Positions 1-11,299 of a DNA stretch of 64,000 nt are shown piece after piece. The translations under genes and the position numbers were made by a program. Location: the NCBI GenBank assembly GCA_016748015.1, contig JAAOMT010000139.1:62001-126000 (forward strand), written 5' to 3'. The notes beneath the pieces are model-generated. The model was not told where the DNA came from, made no database searches, and worked only from the letters and a program-made list of their open reading frames with translations. Position 1 is the first letter of the stretch. Each line of letters opens with the position of its first letter. The DNA is from Geosiphon pyriformis. Its lineage: Eukaryota; Glomeromycota; Glomeromycetes; Archaeosporales; Geosiphonaceae.

Positions 1-37
1 TTAAATCAATCACATAATTTGTCCTTTTTTTCTACAG

Positions 38-310
38 AATTATATTTAGCTGTCGGAATCAGTGGTGCCATACAACATATTGCTGGAATGAAAGATAGTA
101 AAGTAATCGCAGCTATTAATTCTGATCCCGAGGCACCCATATTCCAGGTTAGTCATTTAAGCACAATGAAGATATTTGATTTTTTAACGTATTCTTACTT
201 TAACTATTCTAACCCAATTCAATATTTTGGAGATCTCTGATTTTGGACTTGTGACCGATTTATTTACTGCTGTCCCAGAATTGATTGAGAAGCTAAAGAA
301 ATCAAAATGA
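38..310 (+). CDS. ETFA: Electron transfer flavoprotein alpha subunit, C-terminal end (partial)
   Basis: This is the C-terminal part of the alpha subunit of the mitochondrial electron transfer flavoprotein. With the beta subunit it passes electrons from acyl-CoA dehydrogenases to ETF-ubiquinone oxidoreductase. The first exon visible here (38-147) encodes [20 protein letters not shown] followed by an [11 protein letters not shown] segment, the family's FAD-binding signature. An intron (148-232) then interrupts the coding sequence, and the last exon (233-310) encodes a [20 protein letters not shown]-type tail ending in TGA. A pyrimidine-rich stretch ending in tctacag at 31-37 is the acceptor of a preceding intron. 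The gene continues off the left edge. It is the only intact-looking host coding sequence in the window, with no stops or frameshifts, unlike everything to its right. Confidence 0.93.
148..232 (+). other. ETFA spliceosomal intron, 85 bases
   Basis: The intron starts GTTAGT and ends TTTGGAG before the codon for Ile of the last exon. Reading through it would put a stop at 238-240 in place of the conserved family C-terminus. Removing it joins PIFQ to [11 protein letters not shown] in frame. The small size and GT..AG borders fit a fungal intron. Confidence 0.85.
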
Positions 311-1160
311 TAGAATTTTCAATTTACAGCGCAAGCTCAAAAGATAATTTTTGCCAAAATTAATAATATTAAAGATATAATTAAAAAAAAAAGAATCGTC
401 CCTCACATTATTGTTATAATAATTTTTTAAAAAGCAATTTCATTATAATACGGGTGGACTGCTACGAAACCTGATAAACTGAATGTAACTATAAAATTTA
501 CAGGAGTTTATTTGTTTTGTTTGCTTTACTGCATTATTTATATTTATAATTTTTAGATTTAACAACATTTACCAAAATCAATGATCTTCATTTTCATTAG
601 CCTTAATCAACTCATTTTTTTCCCATATTCTCAATTTTGCTTAAAAGATTTGGATTTTTTTACAGTGTAGGGTAAAAAACATTTAAGCAAAATCCACTAT
701 TTTGCTATTAGCAATTTTAACAACAAAAACTTTATTATTAAATATCAAATGTTTTAATATCTTTATATTTTTCAAAATATTAAATGTGTTTAACCAATTT
801 GTTTTAACATTTCAATATTTTTTAATAATTTAACTTTTATTTTAAAATCAAATAAATTTGTTTTTTTACTATATTTAAAACATAAAATATTAAGATAATA
901 CTTATTAAAATATTTTTTTGTTTGTTGTCAGTAAAATTTTATGTGATTTTTTTATGTTGTATATTTAAAATTAACAGTTTTTTTGTTTATTAAATTTAAA
1001 TAAAAATTTTATAGTTAATAATATGTATTAAATTTTTGTTTAAAAGCTTTTTATTTTTATTTTGTATAATTTATTGTTTTGTACAATTTTTAACATAATT
1101 TATAATATTTTAAAATATTAAAACACCAAATTTATTAATAAAATAAAATATTATATATAT
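311..1160. other. AT-rich intergenic spacer after ETFA
   Basis: I see no coding sequence or recognisable element here. The stretch is very AT-rich with long A and T runs, and it must contain the ETFA 3' UTR. A poly(A) site cannot be fixed by eye. Confidence 0.6.
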
Positions 1161-1221
1161 TTTTTATTATTTTTATTATTTTTATTATTTATTATTATTT
1201 TTATTATTTATTATTTTTATT

Positions 1222-1264
<43 letters not shown>

Positions 1265-1266
1265 TT
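1161..1266. repeat. TTA/TTTTA microsatellite
   Basis: This is about 105 bases of interrupted TTATT and TTTTATT units ending in a purer TTA run of roughly 11 copies. It lies just left of the decayed minus-strand LINE and may have grown from that LINE's A-rich 3' tail. Confidence 0.85.
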
Positions 1267-1389
1267 TAAATATTTTAATAAATATGATCTAATTATTATT
1301 TAGTTTATATAAATAAATAAATTATTTATAACTATATATAATTAATTACTCAAGTTAATTAAGATTATACTGTATATTTATATAAATAT

Positions 1390-3330
1390 TAATATTGTTA
1401 TTTAATTTAAAAAAAAAAACACTTATTATACAAACCAAAACTAATTACAAAATCTTTAATAATATTAAATATATAAACAATTTTATAAAATAAATTATTT
1501 GGTAAATTACATAAACTATATAAAGCAAAATTATTATTATTAATTAAATTACTTTTTTTTATTACAATTTTATATTTAAATTTATATAACTATATTTTTT
1601 TTTGTAATCTAATATTAATTTTTATATACAAATAACCAAATATAAACAGACTAATTTAATATTTTTAAAAACTAATACAATTTTGGTAAACCAAACTTTA
1701 AAAACAAAATTTTTACAAAAAACAATATATAAAATATTATTAAAAACACAAAAAAAAATATTTGTAAAATTAAAAATAATAAAAACAATATACTTATAAC
1801 TTTTTTTTTATTTATTTATATTTTTATGTAAATTAAAGCATCTAACTTATATATAAAAACATAATTCAAAAATTTTATCTCTTTATAATAAAAACAAAAG
1901 ATATTAAAATATTATTTATCATATAAATATTTTTAAATTACAACAAATAATTATTTTTATTAAATAAATATATAAATTGAATATAAAACTTGTTAATAAA
2001 ACCAAAATACATATAAAAATTAAGATGTTAAACCAAAACAGTACAAATCTAATTTATATTTTTAATTATATTATTAATTATTATATTGATGATTTGGTTT
2101 TTTATTAAATATAATATATTAATACATATTATAAATAAAATATTAAGTATTATTAAAAATAATAATATTATTAATTTAAAAAAATTTTATAATTAAAACA
2201 AAGAAATATAAAAATAAATTTATTGTTAATAATATTAAAATAATCTTAAATTTTAAATTAAATAAAAATTTTTTTTTTTCAAATAGAATTTATAATCTGT
2301 TTTTTCTTTATTTAACAATAATTATAAAAATTAAACAATTTTAAAATAAACTTAGAAATATAAATATTAAAAATAAATTAACTGTTAAAATAAATTTTTA
2401 TTATATAAATATTAATATATATTTAAATATTAAAAAAATAGCTTATAATTTAGCCAATAATAATAAAATTAGACCAAAAATATAAATATCAATATTTATA
2501 TTTAAATTTTCAAAAAATGTTAAAACATTACTGATTATATTATATAAGTTTAAATTTTTTAATAAATTATTTGCAAAAAATTTTACAATTAGCAAATTTA
2601 TTTTTATTAAATATTTTTTAATTATAAAAAATAACTTAAATTATATATACTTTGACAATTAAAACAACAATTAGTAAATAAAACAATTATGTTTAAATTT
2701 TTAATATAAAAAAACTTAATAGTAATTTTAAATTAATAAGATATAAAACTCTTAAAATTTAGTTTTTTTAATAATAAAAAGTTTTTTAATCAAAAATAAT
2801 ATTATAATCCAAAAAATTTTAATTATTTTAACTAAAAAATTATTAATTAAATTGATTTTGAATTTAACAAAAAATTATAATAATTTTTTAAAAATCTAAT
2901 TTACAATTTACTAATCTAAAAAATAATAATTAAATAATCTATTAACAATACTTAAAATATTTAAAAAAGCCAATTTTATTCTTTTAAAGATTTTTAAATT
3001 ATATTAAAAAAAACAATGTAAAATTTTATTTAAAAAATTTTTTAAAAGATTAATTTTAAATTTAAGTTTTTTTAAATTATTATATTTTATTTATAATACA
3101 TATTTTCAAAAACAAAACTAAATTAAAATTTATAATTAACAATTAATTACAAAACAGTAAAAATTAAATGCAAAAATTATTTAATCAAAATAGTTTTCTT
3201 TAAAATTATATTAGTAAAAAATTTAATATTAAAATAAATTTTTGCTAAATTAAACTTAAAAAAATTATTTGTAAGATTTTTTTAGCAAATATAATTAATA
3301 AACAAAAATATAAATAAAAAAACTTCCTTC
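1390..3330 (-). pseudogene. LINE 0: AT-decayed remnant of LINE ORF2, C-terminal half
   Basis: No reading frame survives, but the stretch aligns by eye with the minus-strand LINE 2 copy. Bases 3070-3320 track 49455-49700, 2690-2860 track 48930-49210, and 1400-1500 track the end of LINE 1 ORF2 (about 41850-41960, reversed). Shared words such as ataatccaaaaaa and ttgctaaa are kept, while most G and C of the better copies are A or T here. It therefore represents the RT end, RNase H and C-terminal region of an old, 5'-truncated LINE on the minus strand. Its 5' truncation point lies beside the start of LINE 1. The precise ends are uncertain by some tens of bases. Confidence 0.7.
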
Positions 3331-3429
3331 TTTTTTTTGTTCCAAATTTCCAAAAAAGAGTTAAAAAAGTTTTTTTGAAAGAAGTTTTTTACCATTTAGT
3401 ATAATAAATCTAAACTGTTTTTACTTGAT

Positions 3430-4420
3430 TATAAGACCATTATTGGCCTTAGTATTATTGTTATGAAAAAAAACTGTTAAAAATTCTGGCTTTGGTAGTG
3501 GTTTTGAAGCTGTTTTATTAAGAAAAAAGAGGAGAAGTGGTGTTTTAAAAGATAGTATCAATGACAAAAAAAGTTCGGTTAAGATTTAAAGTAGTTATTT
3601 ATGAAGTTCAAAAACTAGTAATACCACCAAATCTGACAGTATTAATATAGAAGAAAAATATTCAATAGAAAAGACCAGTTTTGATTATAGTAAAAATAAT
3701 GTTCTTGTTTATAGAAATTTTGATCAGACACTTAAAGATTTACATGTTAAAATTAAGAAAGCATTGGGTAAGCCATCAGAAAAAATTAATTTCTCAGGTA
3801 GTAGTAATGATGATGAAAAATTTGGTTACTATCTCTGTTTGTAAATCTTTCACTTTGGATATTAGACTAAATAAAGTTACCAAAAAAACATTTCAAGAAA
3901 AATACATGATGATTAAGAAATTATTTTCAAGAATCAATAATTTTGGAGAGGTGTCTACTTCCTCAAAATTTGCTGGAATTATCAAAGCAATATTCACTTT
4001 TGAATCAAGTTTGACACAGGCTTCTAAAAAAACTACTAGTGCAAAGATTTTAATAAACACTAATCTTAAAAAATATGTCAGACATTCAGATTGGGCTGTG
4101 GTAATAAAAAAAATTCCAGTTGAAATATTGGCTGAGGCTATATGTGCTGTATTGTCTAAGTTTGAGATAATTAAGTTGATCAAAATGCAGTTAATAAAAC
4201 TCTAGTAGAAGGCTGTAGTTAAGTTTAAGCATTCAGATCATGCTGATTTAGTCATAGCCAAATGGTCTATCTTAATTAAAAAAAATGTTATACAAGTTGT
4301 CAGAACTAATTTGAACAAAGAAACATAAGACATAAGAAATTGTTATAAAATACTGCTCTATACTCTGCCAATAAGAATTAATGCTTATAACATATGGAAT
4401 TTTATTGGTTCTATTAATGG
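3430..4420 (+). pseudogene. LINE 1 ORF1, part 1 (N-terminal and RRM region)
   Basis: ORF1 of a LINE, the RNA-binding chaperone-like partner of ORF2. A Ser/Lys-rich N-terminal region carries stops. A longer open stretch at 3681-4205 follows, containing a NNFGEVSTSSKFAGIIK segment and an RRM-like segment with VVIKKIPVE, then VLSKFEIIKLIKMQLIKL. A TAG stands where the other copies carry an aromatic or Gln codon, followed by KAVVKF. The frame continues to a NAYNIWNFIGSI stretch, where element A interrupts it. The start codon was not identified, and the 5' end is set by the first recognisable coding at about 3430. LINE 4 (44725-45590) and LINE 2 (62031-64000) carry diverged homologues. Confidence 0.75.
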
Positions 4421-5389
4421 TGTTATTGGAGGTTTTTGGTCTCTTTTCTTGAATGTTGTAACTGTCTGTTGGTTGCAAATTCACGTTTTCTAGAAGTAGT
4501 TGAACCTCCAATAACTGAATTTATCTTCAAATTATCTCCTATAATTTGAACTGCTGGGCTTATAAGTGGAATGGCCAATTCCGTGCCAGTTGCTTTGTGT
4601 AGTTATGTTGTAGTAAATGTCAACTCTTTCCCAGGAATTGCTCATCTGGAAGCTTACTAAAAATGTGTAGTTACTTTGCTGTGAAAATCAACTCTTTTAC
4701 AGGAATCTCGTCTGTAGGCTACCCTAATAATTATAATAAGAAAAAAGAAAGAAAATAAAAGAAATGTAAAAGAAATAGAATTCTGTTAAAGAAAACGTTT
4801 TCTATCCAGGCCTGGAGTCACTAACAGTTTACTAAAATTGGTAGCTAATCAATTTCGAAATGTTAGTTGGGTTTTAGGGATTTTCCAAGTGCAATAATTA
4901 AAGAATTTGGTTTTTTAAATTATTTGATATTTATTTCTTTCTGTGTGTGTAGGAATGATTCTAAGTAATAAATTTAAAGTAAGATATATTTTCTTAAAGA
5001 GAAAAGCTCTTCTTTTATACAACTTGTTGTAGTACTAGTCTATGAACTTGCACTTTTTTCTTTGCTCAAATTTCGGCGAACTAAAGATATATTTTGATGA
5101 ACTACAAGTTATTTCACTGAACTATTAATTAATTTGGGTGAACTATTTATAATTTCAGCGAATTTTTGTAAATTTCGGCGAATTTTAGAATGTTACAAAG
5201 TTCAGAGTATTGTGTAATTTGATCATCCTACTTTCTGTTATACTAATTAGATTATTTTAATTGAATCGTGATATGTGATAATTGATTAAATAATAATGAT
5301 AATTTGAAATAATATTAATATACTAATTAATTATAGGAATTATAAGAGTAATTTCGTGCTAATTAATAGTTAAAATTCTACTGGTAACA
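4421..5389 (-). repeat. Element A 3' LTR (969 bases)
   Basis: The ends are TGTTA..TAACA on either strand. It matches the 5' LTR at 13330-14233 along its length, and the LTRs of B and C. It contains the phased TTCGGCGAA-type motif array (about 5060-5180), a TATA box near 5020 read on the minus strand, and AATAAA-like signals. It keeps about 45 bases (around 4797-4850) that the 5' LTR has lost. Confidence 0.92.
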
Positions 5390-6035
5390 TAATCTTCTCC
5401 TCAAGACTGAGCTCTGTCAAAATCCAAGCACTATCTGTAATATTGAGATAGTGATCCAAAATAATTGAAGTAATCTGGTCTGAAAATTGTTGAAATTTCA
5501 GTTCTATAAGCTTGCCAATGTATTGGACTTTCATTGGTTGCAGTATTGGATTTTGTAAAACATTTTCACAAGTATTAAACAAATCATAGAGTCTAAAAGC
5601 TGCTCTAAGTTTGTAGCGAGTGTTTGTTGATCCAGCTGCTGTTTTGAATTCATTATGGATTTGTTTTTGTATAGCTTCAGAAGTGAAATTTGTTGCTTCA
5701 AGTTCCAGTTTTCGTTCATAAAGTGTCTTTTCAATGTGAAAGTATTTATAAATAGGGGTGTGTTCATTGTTCTGTTCATTGAGAAGTGATAAAAGTTTTT
5801 GTTGCATTGTAGCATTTGGTGGAATGTCAATAGGGACAATTAAAAGATTTTCTTCCAGTGCTTGCTTCAAAAGTCTTGGTAACTTATTTTCAAAGTGACT
5901 TCTTGTTTTTCTTCTATAGGGGTGATAGTTTTGTGAATGATTTGCTACTGAGGCTGTGGTTTCCTTCTAAATGTAATTAATTTGACTTCCATTAATCGTT
6001 ATGGATAAGTCAGGAAGTGTTTTTAAGGCTAACAT
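5370..6035 (-). pseudogene. Element A ORF3, accessory ORF after integrase
   Basis: A third ORF of about 221 codons between integrase and the 3' LTR. It starts at ATG (6033-6035) with MLALKTLPDLSITING. It has one internal TAG near codon 25 and is then open to a stop at 5370-5372. The last codons lie inside the LTR, which starts at 5389. Aligned copies in B and C share PPN(A/T)T, FKT(A)AGSTN, the LRAAFRLY helix, YIGKL and FQQFSDQI. I see no signal peptide, membrane segment or cysteine pattern, so it does not look like an envelope protein. It is mostly helical by appearance and its function is unknown. Confidence 0.75.
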
Positions 6036-6212
6036 TAACTTTTGGGATATTTGTTAAATATTTCGAGAAATAATCATGATAAAATTGACTAATTATGAAA
6101 AGAGAGAATAAAGAAAATTATTTTTGGAATATGGGGTTTTTTATTTGTTTTTGGGTTTGGGTGTTTTTGTAATTTATTTACTATTTTTGTCTTTGTGTTT
6201 TCATTGTAAAAT

Positions 6213-7620
6213 TTAAGTGTTCAAGTTTGGTTGTTGTTCTATTATAATTATTGGTTCTAAATTTCGGGGAATATCTTCAGGATTAATTAAAGAGGAATGT
6301 GTACCAATTTGTGGAATTAATGGTTCAAGATTGTTTCTAGAATAATAGTGTTTCAATCTGTCTCTATGTACAACTTTTGCTAGTATTTTGTCATCAAGTC
6401 TTAACTTGTATGATCCATTGCCTAGAATTTTGTGAATATAAAATAGTCCATCCTATTTGTTTTCAAATTTCTCACTCTATTGTTTTTCAGCCTTAGTTCT
6501 GTATAAGAGAACTTTATTTCCAACTTTAAATTCGTTGGTAATAGGTGGTAATTTGTTGTCATGTCTTTCTTTTTGTTGAGCTTGGGAATATTCAATATGA
6601 GTTGCTGCTATTCTTCTTTTTCCTTCCAGTGTACTAAAAAGAGTGTAGGCTCTTCTTTGGAGTGTTTCTTGAAAGTTTTCTTTATTGATTGGTTGTACTG
6701 AATATGTTTCTACTGTGAAATTAATTGGTAATATTGCTGTTCTTCTATAAGTAAGATCAAATGGTATGTGTTTCATAGTATCTTGTTTTAGTGTTCTGTA
6801 TACTAGTAACACTGATAAAATAAAGATATTTCATTCCTGCTCAAAGTTTGTTAAGACTTTGGCTAGAGATTCACATAATGTTCTATTAAAACGTTTTACA
6901 AGTCCATTTGTTTGAGGGTGATAAGATGATGATAGAGGTTTTTTGACTTTGAACCGTTCACAAATTTCTTGTATCAAGTTGTTTACAAAATGTGTTTCTT
7001 GATCAGATAAAAGTTCAATTGGGCATCTATATCTACAAATAATGTCTTCATAGATGAAATTTGCTACTGATTTTGCATCTGCTCTTTGGATGGCTTTAGC
7101 TTCAGACCATTTGGTAAGATAATTCACTGCAACTACAATATAATGATTTCCTTGGGTTATGATAGGTAATAGTCCGACTAAATCAATTCCAACTCTGTCA
7201 AAAGGTTGTCCAATTTTGATTGGATTTAAAGGTTCTGTGGGGTAAGTTCCTCCTCTTCTTTGACAATTATCACAAAATTCTACATATTGTCAAATGTTTT
7301 TTTGCATGTGAGGCCAAAAATAATGTTTAAAAGTTCTTTGAATTGTTCCATCTCTTCCCAAGTGTGCTGAAAAAGGATCTGTATACATGTTGTATAGAAT
7401 TGTTTCATTTTCATTTTCCTGTACTAATTTGAGTAGTTGGTTTGAGTTTTTACAATTTCTATAATATATTTTGTTATGGTGTATAAAATATTGTTTGGAT
7501 TGGTTTTGTACTCAATGTTTTTTACTTGGAGACCAATTTTCTGGCATGGTGAGAGTCTCCAAATAGTTTTTGATGTTGTTGTAGTTTTCTGGATTCATTA
7601 TTGTTGATCTTGTTGTTTGT
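6213..7620 (-). pseudogene. Element A integrase
   Basis: Ty3/gypsy integrase region, ending at a TAA (6213-6215). The N-terminal zinc-binding region is broken. The core keeps GIDLVG and LLSDQETHFVNN, the first two catalytic Asp positions. The third reads NGLVKRFNR, where the D element has VEQFN, so the catalytic Glu appears to be Lys. The HPQTNG motif is intact. The C-terminal part carries the KVLLYRTKAEK segment and a GPF-type motif region. Several stops and frameshifts divide it. Confidence 0.85.
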
Positions 7621-7659
7621 TCTGCTGTTAAGTTTGTTGGTGTTTTGTTGGTGTTGATG

Positions 7660-9080
7660 TTGGTATTAGTATTGTCTCATTCTTGAGAGGCTATTAACAT
7701 TGATGTGTAGTTTTCCTGGTTTGTAATGTAGAATGTATCTGTAGTCTGCTAGGAAGTTATTCCATTGAGACTGTTTGGCACTTTGTTCAGTTTTCTTTTT
7801 ATTAAGCCATTTGAAACCAATATTGTCAGTTATTATGTCAAATTTTTTTCCATTCTTCAGGTATTGTTGAAAGTGTTTAAGAGCCCAGATGACTGCAGTG
7901 GCTTCCAATTCAGTTGAGCCATATTTGAGTTCTGTTGGCTTAAGTGTTCTGTTGGCATAGGCAATAACTTGTTCCTGGCCATTTTCATCCAATTATAATA
8001 AGATGACACCAAATACTATGTGTGAAGCATCAGTGGTTAATTAAAATCGTTTGTTGAAGTCTGAGTAAGCAAGAACTGAGGCTGTTGTCAATTTTGTTTT
8101 GAGAGTTTCAAAAGCTTTTTGTTGTTCTTCAGTCCATTTGTATGGTACGTTTTTGTTGGTAAAATAATTGAGTGGTTTGGCAATTTCTGAGAATTCTTTT
8201 ATGAATTTTCAATAGTAAAAGGCTAATCCTACAAATTTTCTTAGTTCTGTAGTATTTCTGGGGGTTTGAAAGTTTTTGACAGCACTGATTGTTCCTGGAT
8301 TTGGTTTAACTTTATCTTTACTAACTATGTGTCCAAGAAAGATCAAGCTTGTTTTTCCAAAGTGATATTTCTCAATGTTTAACTTTAATCCTGCTTTCCA
8401 TAATCATTGAAAAACTTCTTGCAGGTAAATGAAATGAGTCTCAAAGCTTGGTGAGTATACATCAGTATTATCAAGATAGACAACTACTGATTGCCACAAG
8501 AGCCCTTCATATACCACATCCATGAGTTGCTAGAATGTTGCTGGTGCATTGCAGAGTCCAAAAAGCATAACATTAAACTCATAGTTTCCTTCTTGGATGG
8601 TAAATGCTGTTTTGGGTCAGTCTTTTGGATCCATTTCGACTTGCTAGTATCTACTTTCTAAGTCTAAAGTTGAGAAGAACTTGGCTTTTCCTAGAGCATC
8701 TAGCATATCATCAATTCTTGGAAAAGGATAGACATCTCCAATTGTCACACTGTTCAATTGGCGATAGTCAACACAAAATCTGATTTTTCCATTTTTCTTT
8801 TTAATCAGGACTACTGGTAAAGCCTAAAGACTTCTTGATGGTTGAATCAATCCGTTATTGAGCATTCTCTGAACTTCTTCTCTGATGAATTGGTGGCTGG
8901 CCGGTGGCACTCTGTAAGCTTGCTGTCATTTTGGTAAAGCATCTCCTGTATGGATCTAATATTGAACCATATCCGTTTTTCCCAGGTCATTGTTGTCTTT
9001 TGCAAATATATCTGCAAATTCAGCTATCAATTGTTTCAATTGTCTTTGTTGTTAAGGTTCTAAGGGACCCATGTTGATTT
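7660..9080 (-). pseudogene. Element A reverse transcriptase and RNase H
   Basis: The RT lies at about 8200-9080 and RNase H at 7660-8200. The RT active site at 8467-8478 reads YLDN instead of YLDD, a G-to-A change of the second Asp. The RNase H part (7666-7992) is open, with YANRTLKPTELKYGSTELEA, a DIITDNIG motif and the LHYKPGKLHINVNSLSR tail. Numerous stops (TAG, TGA, TAA) interrupt the RT, mostly at positions that are Arg, Gln or Trp in copies B or C. Confidence 0.85.
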
Positions 9081-10010
9081 GAGAGAGTTTTTTTTCTAAA
9101 AAGTGGTAGTTTTCAGTAGTGAGAATGATATTTGGATTTGGGAGTAGTATGTGCCTTACAATTTCGATGAAATTAGAGACAATTTGAGGGTTTTCATCTT
9201 GAAAAATATTGCTGTATATGATTTCAATCTCTAGTTTGTTTAATAAGATAATAGGGTAATTATTGGGGTTGTAGAATATAACTCAAAATTTTTTCATTCC
9301 TTTGGGAATATAAACGTTTGAAATTGAGATTTCATGCTTCAAACAGATTTGTTCATTGGATTCAAAGATTTGTTGTGTAGTGGTGGGTTTTAAGCAAGTA
9401 TAAATTTCATGATGTTCTTCAAAAGGTAAAATGGTAATTGGCTGGAGAAATTGAAGAATCTGGTGAGATTCATTTTGTGTATTTAGAGCTATGTTTACTG
9501 GAACTGTAAATCGTCTAGTTGAACCAAAATCTTGAGTTCCTCTTTCACTTTTTTCCAATTGTTCTCTGTTGTTTACTGATTGTAAATCCGAAATGTTGAT
9601 TAAGAGTAAGTAAATTGCTTGAGCAATTTTTTTAGCATGTTCAATCTTGAATGATTTGTCTGTTTCATTCTGTAACATGATAGTAATATCTCTGGTGTAT
9701 CCTGTATTTATAACTCCTCCTCTAATATTGATTTCTTTGCTTACCAATGATGATCTGGAGGCAATTTGAACCATTGCTCCTGGTAGAATTTCAAGAGCAA
9801 TTTTGAGATTGATTTTTGTCAAGGACTTTGGTTGGAGAACCAAAGTATCTTTTCCTGGGTATCTTAGGTCATATTCAGCATCAATTTCGTGTGCTTTTTC
9901 TGATTTCTTGGCCATAGTTGTCAAAATATTTAAGTTGTAGAGGTGGTTGTTTTTCAAAAAGATAGATAAGAGTGGTTGGTAGTTTTTCTACTAGTTCAGA
10001 TACTTCAAAT
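9081..10010 (-). pseudogene. Element A dUTPase and trailing domain
   Basis: A trimeric-type dUTPase (dUTP to dUMP and pyrophosphate) inside the polyprotein. Motif 1 reads DAEYDL, motif 2 SRSSLVSKEIN, motif 3 GGVINTGYTRDI, motif 4 KKIAQAI and motif 5 RGTQDFGSTRRF. The catalytic Asp of motif 3 is Asn here and the motif 3 Gly is Arg, so the copy is probably inactive. A beta-rich trailing segment with NVYIPKGMKKF follows before RT; similar segments in B and C read VQVTFYNPNNYPI. Confidence 0.88.
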
Positions 10011-10870
10011 TCGATTTCATTTTTATCATTCTCATTTGGCAGAGAAATGTTAAGAGCATAACATTCTAAATACTATTGGTCATCACAAGACATAACACAT
10101 TTTTCACACAATTAAATGTTCATTTGCTTTAATCATTGAATTTGAGCTTCTTTGGTCAGATATGTGTGGCTTGCAATTTGGTGGTAGGTTTTTACTTCAT
10201 CTTCATAATCAAATCCAGCTAATTCCATGGTATACTCAATATATTCAGCTTCTTTTATTTGGTGGACATCTTCTTGGGTGGCTCTATTGATCAATGTCAT
10301 TGCTAAGTCAAAAATCATTTCAGCATCATAAGGGTAGTGGTAAAGTTTATTGAGAGCACTGTTGTATACTGCATCAAATGGTGTTCCTCTTCTGACTTTT
10401 TCCAAAATTGATAGAACATATTGACAGGTTTGATCACATACTTCTCCTCTTATTGCTATATCAATCCAATTGCATTCTTTTGGTAGCATTTCTCCACATG
10501 TAAGGCAAGGTGTATTGTTTCATTTTCCACTTCTTTTTGAAGATCCAAATCATTCTCTATGACATGTTTTGCAAAAGTAACAGGTACAAGTTTTATATTC
10601 CTCTTCTGGAGAAATACATGCTCCCATTGATGAAAGTTTTTTGTTGTAATCTTTGCATTTGAATGGAATATAAGGTGGTTGTTTCCATGGTTCTGGTGTA
10701 GAATATCTAACTTTCTTCCATCCTTTTGATTCTTCAAAAATCTCTTGTTCTGTTTCCTCAGCCCAATTGGATAATAATTCAAGAGCCATGTAGGTTTTAG
10801 TAAGTGGCATTTCTTTCTTCTTTTCAAATTCAAATACTGGGGCTTTTTCTAATCATTTGTTAAAGGTATC
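10010..10870 (-). pseudogene. Element A cysteine-rich domain between protease and dUTPase
   Basis: I do not recognise this domain. It has a run of paired cysteines (KCKDYNKK, GACISPEEEYKTCTCYFCKTCH, CLTCGEMLPKECNW, VCDQTC) and then a helical segment around YHYPYDAEMIFDLAMTLINR and EYIEYTMELAGFDYED. A last Cys group (LCEKCVMSC, then a stop, then YLEC) precedes the dUTPase. The spacing of Cys pairs suggests a zinc-binding fold. Stops sit at RE*FG and GK*NN, and a TGA follows EAQIQ. Confidence 0.7.
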
Positions 10871-11290
10871 ACAGATTGCAAGTATTATGGTATATTGTTC
10901 TTGATATGAGATTTTAAGTTCTTAAGTTTCCCAGTTCAGATTTGCATTGGCCTTGAGAAACCAATCATTTTTGACTAGAGCTTGGTATTGGGGTGCATTC
11001 ATAACAAGAACTTTAACTAAAATGGTAATTCCATTAATTGTAAAAGAAAAATCATTAATTTCTCCTACTGGAGTCTTCTTCATATCATCAGCTGTGACAA
11101 TAACTGTTTGAGCTGGTCTGTCTACGTTTCATTTGAGTTGTTGCATCAGCTGGTAAGTGATGATATTTCCAGCCAATCCATTATTTAAGATTAAGTGAAT
11201 GGGTTTTTCTTCTACTGTAGCTTCTGTGTACATAGCAGTAATTGCTTTTTGTTCATTGACTGCTGCATTACTAAGCAGAAATGGTGATTT
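10870..11290 (-). pseudogene. Element A aspartic protease
   Basis: Retropepsin-like protease of the polyprotein. The active-site triad at 11177-11185 reads NNG instead of DSG, in the context LILNNGLAGNIITYQLMQQL, so it would be inactive. The C-terminal flap and substrate region is recognisable as KKTPVGEIN, LVMNAPQYQALVKNDW and NLNWET. Stops occur after QLK and after NWET. Confidence 0.82.
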
Positions 11291-11299
11291 ATTTGCTTC

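Noticed and set aside
1161-1266. TTA repeat as an origin or centromere-like element
   Set aside because: A simple microsatellite of about 100 bases with no further evidence.
3331-3420. Possible hairpin (cttccttc.. / ..gaaagaag) as a regulatory structure
   Set aside because: The arms pair only loosely and lie at the border of two degraded LINEs; in such AT-rich sequence chance pairing is expected.
5370-6035. ORF3 as an envelope gene
   Set aside because: No signal peptide, transmembrane segment, glycosylation-rich region or Cys pattern is visible in any of the three copies.
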